Assembly: GCA_016800925.1 (NCBI GenBank)
Contig: JABCPU010000134.1
Span: 62,001 to 126,000, forward strand
From: Suillus spraguei
Taxonomy: Eukaryota > Basidiomycota > Agaricomycetes > Boletales > Suillaceae
DNA length: 64,000 bases
Direction: 5' to 3'
Within the stretch, counting starts at the first letter, position 1; every line of letters starts with the position of its first letter. The notes under the pieces were generated by a model, which made no database searches, was not told the origin of the DNA, and saw nothing but the letters and a program-made list of their open reading frames with translations. The translations under genes and the position numbers were made by a program. Positions 12,057 through 23,010 of the stretch are shown here, piece by piece.

Positions 12057-12363
12057 TTCTGATTAGCACCTCAATCTCACATAATCATAGCTTATTTAGA
12101 ATGCCAAACTCCCAGGGGTACGCCATTCTAATTAGAATAGATTATTTGAGTCCCCTACACTGCCAATATATAGCTCAATAATGCTGGATATTTACAACTT
12201 CGAGAAATACTTCCAACTCCCTCGGCAATGTCCGCCACCCCCAACAAGTAACCAGCGCAAACATACCAAACTAGGCAAGACTGCGCCTCACCCTAACCAC
12301 ACATCGTTGGCAACATCCGAAACCTTTGTGCTCACTGTCCTCAACATTGAGCTCAAGTATCTC
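12057..12363 (+). repeat. Left terminal inverted repeat of the KDZ element
   Basis: ATTCTGATTAGCACCTCAA... matches the inverse of 30166-30473 for about 305 bp, including a shared frame beginning MLDIYNFEKYFQ (from 12181 on this side). The match fades after CAAGTATCTCGCT. I could not find a target duplication outside the repeats. Confidence 0.8.
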
Positions 12364-12557
12364 GCTCAATTATGCCTTAAACTCTGGCGCTTTTTCTGGT
12401 CCTCATGTATTTCATATGTCTTAATTAATTGGTGTTGTATTCAAGTATATACATACTATAATAAACAATGCATCTTAACAATGTGTAAGCCTAAGGATAG
12501 AGTTGGATGACAAGTAGCAGCAGAACAACATAACTATGCAAGAAGGGAACAAGGAAG
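12364..12557. other. KDZ spacer between left TIR and the first gene
   Basis: About 190 bp of AT-rich sequence. It likely holds the 3' UTR of the minus-strand gene ending at 12558. Nothing else is recognisable. Confidence 0.4.
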
Positions 12558-14177
12558 CTAAGATGATGGGCTAGCTAAGGAGACAGTACCTGGAGCAGAG
12601 TCAACAGACTCAGCAGAGACAGCAGAGTTGGGGGGAGATGCGGAAGCCACTGTAGGAGTAGCCACCCTGGTGCCTTTCCTTGGACCGTGCTTCTTGTCCC
12701 TATCAGAGCGCTCTTTGCAGGCTTTCTTCTGAACCACAACTCCCCCTCCTGAGGCAGAGAAGATGCCAGTGAGCTCTGCTGCCAGCCATTTCCTGTGTTG
12801 TGGTGCTGGTGGAGGGGGCTGATCAACTGGGATAGGCGTGAGTGTAGATGAGCCATTGGCCTCTGTAGCTAAGTCGGATGATTGTGAACCAGGAAGCAGT
12901 GCCATGTCATTTGTCGAGGGATCTATATTAGTATTGTCGGACATCTGAGCCATAGCGGCATTAAACCTGCTAGTCTCCCAATCTCTGAACTCAGCATCTG
13001 AAAGCCGATGGAATCAAGTAGAATTGGTCTCCCAAGCATGGAACAAGACATGGAGCTTGTTGCATGAATTGATGTCCCCTGGACAGCAGAATTTTGACAG
13101 TGGCCAGTTTTTGAGGACCACACCATACTTCACAGTTATATTTGTGTCAAAGTTTGTGTAATACATATGCTGGACCTGCTTGGGTGATGCTGCTGTCTCT
13201 AGCACGAGAGAAAAACAACATTGAGGGCTGATAGGAAGACTGGAGAGAGACGATCCACTCATGAAGCTTTTGCAAGATCATTTCACTCAAGTTCTTCTTC
13301 AAGTCAAGGACCTCTTCTACATGTGTTTTTGCGAGGCCTACACAGTCCAAGTTAGAAGGCGCAATAGTATATAATCAGGAGGTGTCATGCCTTGCACACC
13401 TGCAACACAATATCCTTCAAAGTGGAAAGCAAGTGTTCCTAGTGAAGTCTTCAAGCAGGAATCAAAAAACTCTGCTGCATGAGCGGTGTTAAAAATATGA
13501 GGCTGGTTCCAGTGTTCAGTGTCTCCTTGCACAGCGAGTAAAATGAACTCAATGCCGGTACAGCTATGCAAAGTTGTAAGCTAGAAAGAATAATTAGTAT
13601 CGTGGTTGAGTAGAAATGAAATGAATCCTACCTCACGGTCCACCTTCTCAAGGGTCTTGTTAGCATCCACCAATGTGCTTAACATCACACTATGGGAAGA
13701 TAATTCCTTCATCTCATGACATTCCTTGATGGACTCAATGACAACTTCTGTTTCAGCAGTATGCTGGTTTTCATCCATCTCTTGCCATCGTGCACAAATT
13801 TGTGGCATGAGCTTGCAGGCTTTGTGCCGTCTTTTGCCAGCTGGTAACACTGAAATTCTATTATGAGTTCAAGGGAGACAGTAGAAAGAAATAATGCCAG
13901 TACCTGAGTTATGATGCTCAACTTCCTTTTTTATAAAAGCATTCCACATTGTAACCTTGCATTGACCTGTTAACTGTGAACACTGCATAATTTCCTCGAA
14001 ATAATAGTTGATGGAGTGTCGACCAAATTTTTCATAGAGTAGAGCAGCTTGCTCCTTTACAATGTCCCTAGCAGCAGTAAGAGCCTCTGCATACTCGTCA
14101 TGATGCTTCTTGCGTCTGGCCTTTGATAAGGCCTTCTGGGCCACAGTTTGCTTCATGCACTGGCGGTGTTGCCACAC
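12558..14177 (-). pseudogene. KDZ companion gene 1 (uncharacterised Agaricomycete family)
   Basis: Pieces in order: a charged N-terminal helix (KARRKKHHDEYAEAL), a MWNAFIKKEVEHHN segment, an intron, a helical stretch ICARWQEMDENQHTAE, and another intron. Then CTGIEFILLAVQGDTEHWNQ, FDSCLKTSLGTLAFHFEGYC, MYYTNFDTNITVKYGVVLKN, LHVLFHAWETNST and a Pro/Ser-rich tail. From memory this matches a very abundant hypothetical family in mushroom genomes with the motifs WNAF, YGVVxxNWP and FxAW. Its function is unknown. The TGA at 13014-13016 probably replaces CGA. A frame break near 13370 fits an intron (GTGTGC...TGTAG). Its place between transposase and TIR suggests an accessory transposition protein; that is inference. 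Confidence 0.6.
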
Positions 14178-14427
14178 TGTTCAATTTTTGGTGGTCGACA
14201 TCTTGTGCATTGTCGATGCATAGCGAGCAATGACATTACCTGCCTTCCATGTAGAGCCATGAGGGTTGTGTGAGCAACGAATTGTACGTGTGACATTGAA
14301 ACAAAAATCCATTCATGTGGTTTTGACAAGTGGCAGTGAGCATGTAAAGCGAAAAGCAGTAAGCGGTAAGTGGTAAGCAGTAAGCTGATATGACAAGTTG
14401 ATGCGAAGATGTGAAAGTGATACATCA

Positions 14428-15555
14428 TCATTCATCAACACCATCAGCTGTGATGAGTCCCCAAAGGAAGACAGCTTCAGCCATAGGCATTCCCTTGGCA
14501 GCAATGGCCATCACAAACTCTTGACATGAAGAACTCATATCATGGGTATAAGCAATATGAAGTAAAGCCTTCGAAGTATACCCATGAGCCTGAAGATACC
14601 AATCAGCAATAAGACTGAAAGACGGGAGTGGTGTGTCATCAAATCGTGGTTGATCAAGAGCACCACAGATGCCATCAATCTCACATATGTGCTGGTAAAT
14701 AGCCATTGGTGTAGGTATTGAGGCATTGGCAGGTATTCTCCAAGCACGTGTGGGATTTCGGGTGGGTGACAGTGGAAGATGAATGTTAGACATATTGCAC
14801 GCATCTGCGGCACATATAAATCTCAACCTATCTAGAATACAGAGACTTACCAGTACCTTGAGATGTAGGGTTTGATGGAATTCTAGTAGATCCATCTCTC
14901 AATGAAGCTGAGTAGAGAATTGGGTAAGGAAGAACAAAGGGCGAGGGTGAAAAGATACATATTATCGTCAAGAGAGAGACTTTGAAATGAGAGACTTTGT
15001 AAGGTAGAAGCACGTGGACTTGAGATATTGGTAGCATTACCCAAATGATGTGCCTTTGTGATAAGAAATTCCAAAGTGGCAGCTAGACTTAAAAGCTTTT
15101 TGAAGCAGGGAGAAGAGAATCCTGTGACGGCATGTTGACAATCCTCCCTATAGATCAGTGAGACCTGCATTGGATGTATGCAGTGAACAAAACTTTACCA
15201 AGACAAGAAAATGCCAGACTCGTGACTGATTACAACTATGTAGAACTTTTTGAATCGATTGAGTAGCCCAGCTACAATAGGATCATGGTAGAAAGTGAGA
15301 GCAGCATTGACAAGTGTGGTTTTATCTGAGATATTCTTCATCAGTCCCTGTAGACTTGACTGAACCATCGAGGCCTGCGTATATGAGTTGCATTTGAGGG
15401 CTATAGGGAAAGGCTCGCTCCGGAAACCACAAGGAATGAAAGGTCTACAAGAACCAATTATCAGCAAGAAGTAAAATCATGTACAATACATATACACACC
15501 TTTTGTTATAAACTCCTGGGTTCCTCCCGCCAACGATGGCCCAATGAGATTCCAT
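14428..15555 (-). pseudogene. KDZ companion gene 2, possibly viroplasmin-like N-terminus
   Basis: Starts MESHWAIVGGRNPGVYNKR, followed by a GT...AG intron. The WAIVxGRxPGVY pattern recalls the caulimovirus viroplasmin/RNase H1 hybrid-binding fold, which is common at the N-terminus of mushroom hypothetical proteins. That resemblance is weak and from memory. The middle (15170-14830) is hard to splice. The C-terminal frame (14895-14428) reads IADWYLQAHGYTSKALLHIA, ending with a helical FVMAIAAKGMPMAEAVFLWG segment and TGA at 14428. Whether this is one gene or two is uncertain. It lies immediately downstream of the transposase on the same strand. Confidence 0.45.
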
Positions 15556-15785
15556 AGATGCTGAATATCTGAACTATTGATAGTTGAATGTTGAATGTTG
15601 AATGGTCAGAATGGTCAAGCAATTGTGTTTGAGGTGATGAGGTTTGGGTGTCAGTGGTGATTATCAATTATTGGCTGATTGATTTGCAATCAACTGTTTG
15701 GCTGACCAATAGCTTCATGTACATGAAATTGTGTTTGAACACAACACAATTGAGAATTTGCGACACATGTCATATACAAATAGTA

Positions 15786-18251
15786 TCAAGGACGCAGTGC
15801 TAGATCAGACAGGTATTCTAGAAGCATCCCAATGTCCCTCTCCACACCATCATCGTCATTAAATGCATCCTCTTCTGAGTCATCACTCTGAGGCTGCTCC
15901 AAGTCACCCTGGGCCGGTGCTACAGGTGATGGTGCTCGGTCACTGCTCATCCCTTTCCTAACACCACAGGACTTGTCTCTGCTGAATCCAGGAAGAGAAT
16001 GGATCTGATTAATGTGCGATAACAGTTGGCTATTGATATGATGGCAGCGAATTGAGTGTTCTTTCACAGCTCCAAGAATTGGTGAGTTAGCAGCATCAAG
16101 TGCCACAAGGACACATGTGAATTCCTCATTCTCGACAACAATTGCTGTTTGCAGGCAGTGCACTTCAATGTTGCAGCAGACAATCTCTTCCTTCGCACGT
16201 TGAATGCAGAGATGCTGCCACATGGTCTCATGAACTGCTGGCTTCATCCATGGCTTGTCGTGGATGTCTTGGCAGTTTCACAAGGAGGTTGAACTCGTCA
16301 AGAAAGCTGAAATGCGAGACCTTGCTCCACTCAAGTGGTGGCCGTGGTGGCTGTAGCTCGGATGCAGCCTCATTGTATTTCTTGACAGCATTGTGAATTG
16401 CTCGGCATCGAGTTTGAAGTGACTTTGCAATATGAGTCCACATCTTATACACTGCAAAATATGTCAGCGAGGTGTCGACTGAAAGTTCAATGATAGACTT
16501 ACCTGTTTGAGAGACATTCAGTCTCTGCAACTCGAACAACCACTGCACAACAAGATGCTGGAGATTATCCAGTGCTTTATGATACTTGCGTAGTGTCATG
16601 TATGTAAGAGTTTCTTGATACTCTGCAGATAAAGGGGACCACCAATTTGCAATACCAAGCTGCAGTTCCATAGAAATGATATTGTGTTGAATCAAAGTGA
16701 GTCGTTCAGTAGTGTAGCATCACTGCATCTCCAATTTCCATGTCTGGGAGAGATTAGCAGAATAGAAGTTGGTCTGTGAGGGGGCAGAAAATTGGTAGTT
16801 ATCTGGTGCAGAAGAAACAAAGCGAGCAAAGCTTGCGGATGCTTGAGACCTGCAAAACTCATCAATTACATGAACATCATGCTCACAAAGCACTTACTCA
16901 AGCTCTCACATCTGTTGAAGTAGCTCTACATAGACAACGGCATGCACATCCCCCTCAGGTTCCTTCCCAAGTGTTTGGAAGTACTGGATCTCTTCCGACC
17001 ACCAGTTTATGAGGTCCTCTTCTTGTATGCCTAGAGAAGACATAGCTTCCCTCAACGTGATAGTCTCTGTTGAGATCACTTTTGCGCTTGCTGGTAATTG
17101 TTAAGTAACATTGTGCCGAAGTTTGAGTATTTGTCTTCATCCCACTGCTTGAAGAATAGATCTAAGAACACATGGCGACGGTAAGGGCTGGCGTAGCAAA
17201 TGACAGATGCTAGAGCATTGGATGCACTAAAAATACGCTCAGCAACACCAAAGTCTTCCAGACCAGCGCCTTCAATGCCAAGTGGGTGATGTTGAGTTTG
17301 GCAAACATAATTGTGCGCATAGCCATGAAATGCATCAATGCACAAGTGTGACTGCTTTTCCATGAAAGCAGGACCTAGGGAAGATGCATGAACTGTAGAT
17401 GCAAACCTGCATCCAATGTCATAGGCACCAAGGGTGCGCTCCCCAATGACATCCAGTATTTTGGCAACTATTGCTAGAGGGTACTTCACTCTACAGTAGA
17501 AAATAAGTGAGGTAATGATGACAAAAAAAGAAAATATGTACAACTCGCCACTTTTAATCATATTGGCATACCATAACATGCTCCCGTGTCTGCAGGCAGT
17601 GATAAAGATACCCGTCTCATCAAAGATAGCCCACATCTTCTTCTTGTCATCATCAGCAGCTGCTTTCCAGTTTCTGCTGCAGTCTTCAGCTATAACTTGC
17701 GCACTTGAGACTACAGAGTCATCTTCTTCAGCTTTGGGAATGACATGATGATTGTCAGGGCCATCAAGTGTGGAGTGAGACTGAACTTCATTCGCAAAGC
17801 GATTAATGAAGGCATGGGAGAGTAGGTAATCACTCTCAGCATAAATATACGTGTCACCACACTGTCAGTTGCCGATAGTCGCCATGTGCTTGGCAGAGTT
17901 GCCACTGTCCATGACATACATACATGAGTATTTGATCAGTGGCTCATCATCGAGTTCATAGGAGCATGGAGGGCATGCGTTGAGTACCCGCCAGTTGGGA
18001 GTACCATGGTTAAACACTGTTTGAACCCTTTGTTCAATTTCACAAAGAATGATGAGATATAGGTTGATGGTGTCTGCAAGCACTGTGCGATAAGTGCAAT
18101 GATAAGGCATCTAGATTTTATAAGCATGAATCAACATATATGTGAAAAAATTGCACCAAGTAAGTGTCACATATGACCTTAGTGAAGGCCTCAATACTAA
18201 ATGATGGCTTTCGCAAACAGAGGAGGTGGTAGTGTTTGAGCGTACATAGTG
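15786..18251 (-). pseudogene. KDZ transposase, C-terminal part
   Basis: The first segment (KPSFSIEAFTKVICDTYL) leads through an intron to MPYHCTYRTVLADTINLYL. The catalytic core follows in the usual order. It has CPPCSYELDDEP and MDSGNSAKHMA (first Asp), then GIFITACRHGSMLWYANMI-KSGEL, an intron and KYPLAIVAKILDV. LGAYDIGCRFAST carries the second Asp. Then come CIDAFHGYAHNYVCQ and GLEDFGVAERIFSASNALAS (probable Glu). The helical C-terminus (WQHLCIQRAKEEIVCCNIEV) and an acidic tail end at TGA 15786-15788. A TGA at 17865-17867 interrupts NRQCGDTY-like sequence and was probably CGA. Other breaks lie near 16950-16700. Residue assignments are by family pattern. Confidence 0.85.
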
Positions 18252-18255
18252 ATAT
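18252..18255. repeat. Left 4-bp target-site duplication (ATAT)
   Basis: ATAT directly before CACATATTACAG, repeated at 29265-29268 directly after CTCGTG. Removing the insertion and one ATAT joins the two transposase halves in frame through IAIS-LCTLKHYHLL, the sequence expected at this position of the family. A 2-bp duplication would not keep the frame. Confidence 0.85.
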
Positions 18256-18760
18256 CACATATTACAGTGAACTATCTCCATATTATACGAGTGAGCGGAC
18301 ATGCATAATATCCCGTATGATACGGGCCAGCGGACCATGGGCCCATGGTAGAAATATCCTCGTTCATGACGGATGGGCCGGGAGGAATATTATTCCCGAT
18401 GACGGCGGGTGGGCCCATGCAAGGAATATGTAGAGTAGATGAGTGGGCCGATGTACATGAATATCCGGTAGACGGATGGGCCGAGGTAGTTAGATATTAT
18501 GTAGATGGGTGTACCAAGGTAGATGTGTATCAGGTAGACAGGTATGTGAAGGGTACTTGTTATCACATACACGGGTGGGCCCAGACACATATTAGACGGT
18601 TGGGCCGAGAGTGTTATATAAAATATTGTATTAGACGGGTGGGCCGAGGGTGTTGTACAGTATATTATATCAGACGAGTGGGCTGAGGGTGGTATAAAAT
18701 ATAGACGGGTGGGCCCATGTGTATGATAATTGTAGACATGGCGGAGCTGAGGTAGTTGCA
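18256..18760 (+). repeat. Left subterminal array (GGGTGGGCCGAG repeats)
   Basis: About ten degenerate units of about 40 bp, each with a (G)ACGGGTGGGCCGAGG core followed by an AT-rich ATATTA/TATCA spacer. The array is the inverse of 28690-29264. Such arrays usually act as transposase binding sites. Confidence 0.75.
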
Positions 18761-18769
18761 TATCATCTG

Positions 18770-19429
18770 ACTGGACCTTCAGACCTCTGCAGCTAGCTTG
18801 CTAACCCTATGCATATCCTAGCCCACCCTGAGCACAGCTCACCCACCACTATGTCCGGACTTTCCCTCCTCTGACATCTGAGACTTCCGATCCTCATCAA
18901 TGTCCTAAATACTTCCCCTTGGATCCATGGAGCTTCACTTCTCTGGTCCTCCACTCCTACACTCCTCCACTCCTCCCTTTCCAGACCTCCTATCTCCGGA
19001 CCTCCGGACCTGTCCTACCCCACCCTTGACATCCTGTGGATCATCTGTCCCCCTGGAGCTTCCCTCCTATCTTGCCCTGGACTTTGTCTGGCAGTCCGTC
19101 CTCCATTCCATTCTACTTGGGACTTAACCCAGTAGTCTTACCTGTATTTCCTGTCCTCCGGAAATAGTTCCTGCGTGGTTGCCATGATCCTCCAGTAGTC
19201 CGTCGGCGCACTATTGAGCAGTCAAGCCCTAGAGTTCCTCCGGAGTTCCCCTCTGGACTTCACTGGAACTCCCCCTCAGACTTCATGCAAAATTAGGGGC
19301 ACATACTTGTATAAGGGGCACAGCGCACGAGCGGAGGCCAAGCCCTTATGATTTAGTTATGACACTCCAGTGAGACCCCATGCAAAGCTGGAACGTCTGA
19401 GTAGCCTCTGGTTTTGCATGGCTGTAACA
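18770..19429 (+). repeat. LTR4 copy, 5'-truncated
   Basis: Collinear with 2525-3211 and 40195-40887: CTCC-rich tract, CCTGCCCTGGACTTTGT-like block, GGTAAGGGGCAC-like block, end TTTTGCATGGCTGTAACA. Its left end merges into the subterminal array without a TG start. Confidence 0.65.
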
Positions 19430-19599
19430 GATTTGAGACAAAAAAGATATCTACCAAAAATGTGTGAATCAAATCTTTTGATTGCCTGACATTTGTCTGA
19501 GTCCTGAGTGCTGAATCCCAAGTGCCGAACCCCGAAATTGTGGACTACTGGGGTTCGGCACTCAGGATTTGGCACTTGGGACTCAGAAAAATGTGAGGC

Positions 19600-21000
19600 A
19601 ATAAAAAGCTGAAACTCAAAACTCAAAACTTGAAACTTGCAAAAATGTATATCATGTAAAATGCCTATTTCCTCACACAGTTCACCGAGTGTCAAGTACC
19701 AAGACCCAGGACCCGAATCATGAATCCTTGGCAATGTAACAAGTGCCAAGTGCCGGAACCCGAACCCAGAACCTCGAAACTTAAAACTTGGAACTTGGAA
19801 CTCACAAAAATGTGTATCATGTAAAATGTCTATTTCCTTACACAGTTCACCGAGTGTCAAGTACCAAGACCCGGGACCCAAATCCTGAATTCCTGGCTAT
19901 ATAACAAGTGCCGAGTGCCGGCACCTGAGCCCCGAACCCCGAAACTTCACACTTCAAACTTCAAAATTGAAACTTGCAAAAATCTGTATCATTCAAATTT
20001 TCTATTTCCTTGCACAGTTCACCGAGTGTCAAGTACCAAGACCCGGGACATGAATACCAAATTCCTGGCAGTGTAACAAGTGCCGAGTGCCGGAACCTGA
20101 CCCCCGAACCCCGAAACCTCACACTTCAAACTTCAAACTTCAAAATTGAAACTTGCAAAAATCTGTATCATGTAAATTTTCTATTTCCTTGCACAGTTCA
20201 CCAAGCGTCAAGTACCAAGACCCGGGACACGAATCCCAAATTCCTGGCAGTGTAACAAGTGCCGAGTGCTGGAACACAACCCCTGAACTCCGAAACTTCA
20301 AACTTCACACTTCAAACTTCAAAATTGAAACTTGCAAAAATCTGTATCATGTAAATTTTCTATTTCCTTCCACAGTTCACTGAGTGTCAAGTACCAAGAC
20401 CCGGGACCCGATTCCCGAATTCCTGGCAGTGTAACAAGTGCCGAGTGCCGGAACCTGACCCCTGAACCCCGAAACTTCACACTTCAAACTTCAAAATTGA
20501 AACTTGCAAAAATCTGTATCATGTAAAATTGCTATTTCCTTACACAGTTCACTGAGTGTCAAGTACCAAGACCCGGGACCCAAATCCCGAATTCCTGGCA
20601 GTGTAACAAGTGCCGAGTGCTGGAACACAACCCCCGAACTCCGAAACTTACAACTTGAATCTTGAAACTCGCAAAGATGTCTAAGATGTAAGTTTTCTAT
20701 TTCCTTATACAGTTCACCGAGTGTCAAGTACCAAGAACTGAGACCCGAATCCTGAATTTCTGGCAATGTAACAAGTGCCGAGTGCCAGACCTCGAACCCC
20801 AAAACTTGAAACTCGCACAAATCTGTATCATGTAAATTTTCTATTTCCTTATACAGTTCACCGAGTGTCAAGTACCAAAACCTGGAACCCAAATCCTGAA
20901 TTCCTGGCAATGTAACAAGTGCCTCATGCCGGAACCCGAACCCTAAACCCTGAACTCCAAAATTTGAAACTTGAAACTTGAAACTTGAAACTGTATGCCA
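19600..21000. repeat. Satellite A, about 145-180 bp units, eight copies
   Basis: The phrase CAGTTCACCGAGTGTCAAGTACC recurs with its core TTCAC at 19681, 19846, 20018, 20197, 20376, 20549, 20713 and 20857, so spacing is 144-179 bp. Each unit also has AAACTTGCAAAAATCTGTATC and GTAACAAGTGCCGAGTGCCG. Frames across it only reflect the repeat and are not genes. Confidence 0.9.
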
Positions 21001-21093
21001 GGGTTTTGGGTCCCGGGTCTCGGTAGTTCACACTTTGTGAGTTTCGAGTTTTGGGTTTCTAGTTTTGGCACTCAGCACTCAGGACTCGGTACT

Positions 21094-22261
21094 CAGTGAT
21101 TCAATAATTTGCTTCTGGCAGAGGTAACATTCATTGAAAAAAATTGTATATACATCTATCACTATGCAATTATGTCCACCTCCTCACAAGACCCTTTAAC
21201 CTTCACCTCAACATCCAGTTCAATCTCGACCATCTTATCATGGATGCCCTCCTGTTGCTCCTCAATCATTTTTAAAGTTTTTCAATGTCTTATCATTGCA
21301 TAAATGGCCAGTCCTGCTCAGACATCAACAGTAGTACACTCCCACATGTGTCATATGCAAAGGATCAGTTGTATATAGGCCACAAATCTGATATGTCATG
21401 TACAGGGGATATTTCTACTGATAAGAAGCCTACATAATAATCAAGCTTGTGATAAGTGATCTGATGCGTGATTTACCTCTCATATATGTCCCTAATGATG
21501 TATTTGAAGTTTTAGAAAGATCCATGAAGGACTGACTGAATGATAAGTAAAATGACATATGTGTGAAAAGTGACAATTGACATCTTTTTACACAAAGTCA
21601 CATTTATATATGGTACAGTTTAAATATTTCATTCAAAATATGTAAGATACATGTTAGACTACTAAAGGAACCTATACTGCATATTGCCCTGAGGTTGGAG
21701 GATGGTGGAAGGGATGTGGTGTATATCTCAGTTGACCCAGCGTCAAAGTCCTACAACTGCCCAACTGACCATTTTCGATATTTTGGGACTTTGAACTTTC
21801 CCACAGTCAATTTCTTATCTATTTCACTCCATCAGCACTCAATTCTTGTTGGATGGTTTTATAAATTTAGATATATCATAGTGAATGTATTTTAAATCTA
21901 CTCCAGGTGTCTGATTAATAAACTTTGATGTTTTGAAAGTATGGGCTCCTTATCAGTAGAAATAGTAAGCATTCACACTAGTTCAAAACTCCGGCCTATT
22001 TTAAGCTGATCCTTGTCATACAAAGCAAGTATATATGGTATTATAATGATATATGAAGAGGCTGTATTATTTATGCAAGAGTAAGATACTGAAAACATCA
22101 AAAGTGTGAGAAATGCGACTTTCTATGTTTTTGTTCTTGGATGTTGAGGTGAAGGTTAAAGGGTCTTGTGAGGAGGTTGGCATAATTTCATAGTAATTGA
22201 TGTATATACAATTTTTTTCAATGAATGTTACCTCTGCCAGAAGCAAATTATTGAATCACTG
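21094..22261. mobile_element. 1.17-kb non-coding element with about 125-bp inverted repeats
   Basis: CAGTGATTCAATAATTTGC at 21094 is mirrored by the inverse ending at 22261. The match continues inward for about 125 bp to CACCTCAACATCCA. The core (21300-22130) is AT-rich and non-coding. It is embedded in satellite sequence, which hides any target duplication. It is probably a MITE-like element of unknown superfamily. Confidence 0.65.
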
Positions 22262-22286
22262 AGTGCTGAGTGCCGAAACTCAAAAC

Positions 22287-23010
22287 TGTTATGGCCATGC
22301 AAAACCAGAGGCAATTCAGAAGTTCCAGCTTTGCATGGGGTCGTACTGGAGGGTCATACTAATTCATGGGGGCTTGGCCTCAGCTTGTGGCTGTGCCCCT
22401 TGCCTGAGTACATGCCCCTAATTTCATATGAAGTCCAAAGAGGAGTTCTTGTGAAGTCCGAGGGAGAACCTTGGAGGAACTCTTGGGCTGGATTGCTCCA
22501 TAGAGCGCCAATAAACTTCTGGAGAAGTGTAGAAAACTATGCCGCAGGTAGGCGGAGATAGAGGTAAGACTACTGGGACAAGTCCCAAGTAGAATGGGTG
22601 AAGGGAAGACCACTGGATGAAGTCTAGGGCAGGATTGGAGCAAGGCTCCAGGGGGAAATATGATCCACAGGAGGTCAAGGATAGGATAGGACAGGACAAG
22701 AGGTCCGGAGATAGGAGGTCCGGAGGATGAGGAGTGGAGGAACACAGAAATGGAGGAACACAGAAATGGAGGAGTGGAGGAGTGGAGAAACAGAGGAGCG
22801 GAGCTCTGTGGATTTGGGGGGAAGTATTGCCCTACTATGGAGGAGTAGGTCCGGAGATTATGTAAGGAAGGTACAGGCTACTACGGATGAAGTCCGGAGT
22901 AGAAACAAACAGAGGAAGACTACCAAAGGTAGAGCTGGAGGTGAACAGAGATAAAGACTGGAGTTCGGACAAAGTTTGGAAAGTATAATATAACAAAGGG
23001 TCAAAGGTCC
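22287..23010 (-). repeat. LTR4 copy, inverted
   Basis: Begins TGTTATGGCCATGCAAAACC, the inverse of the LTR4 end. It continues through the inverse of the GGGGCAC and purine-rich blocks; the GGAGTGGAGGA run at about 22730-22800 is the inverse of the CTCC tract. It is in opposite orientation to 18770-19429, so the two flank the satellite A and MITE-like block as an inverted pair about 3 kb apart. The far end is truncated. Confidence 0.65.

Noticed and set aside
12181..12510. MLDIYNFEKYFQ frame as a separate gene
   Set aside because: It lies in the KDZ terminal inverted repeat and is duplicated at 30344 on minus; it is TIR sequence, possibly the 5' leader of the transposase.
12558..18251. TET/JBP dioxygenase gene within the KDZ element
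   Set aside because: No HxD...H dioxygenase pattern or recognisable TET/JBP block could be found in any minus-strand frame.
19357..20910. Many 60-175 codon frames in satellite A on both strands
   Set aside because: The peptides repeat with the DNA period and swap strands; they are a by-product of the tandem repeat.
20930..20970. CCCTAA/CCCTGAA runs resembling telomere repeats
   Set aside because: Too short and irregular; they are variants of the satellite word CCGAACCC.
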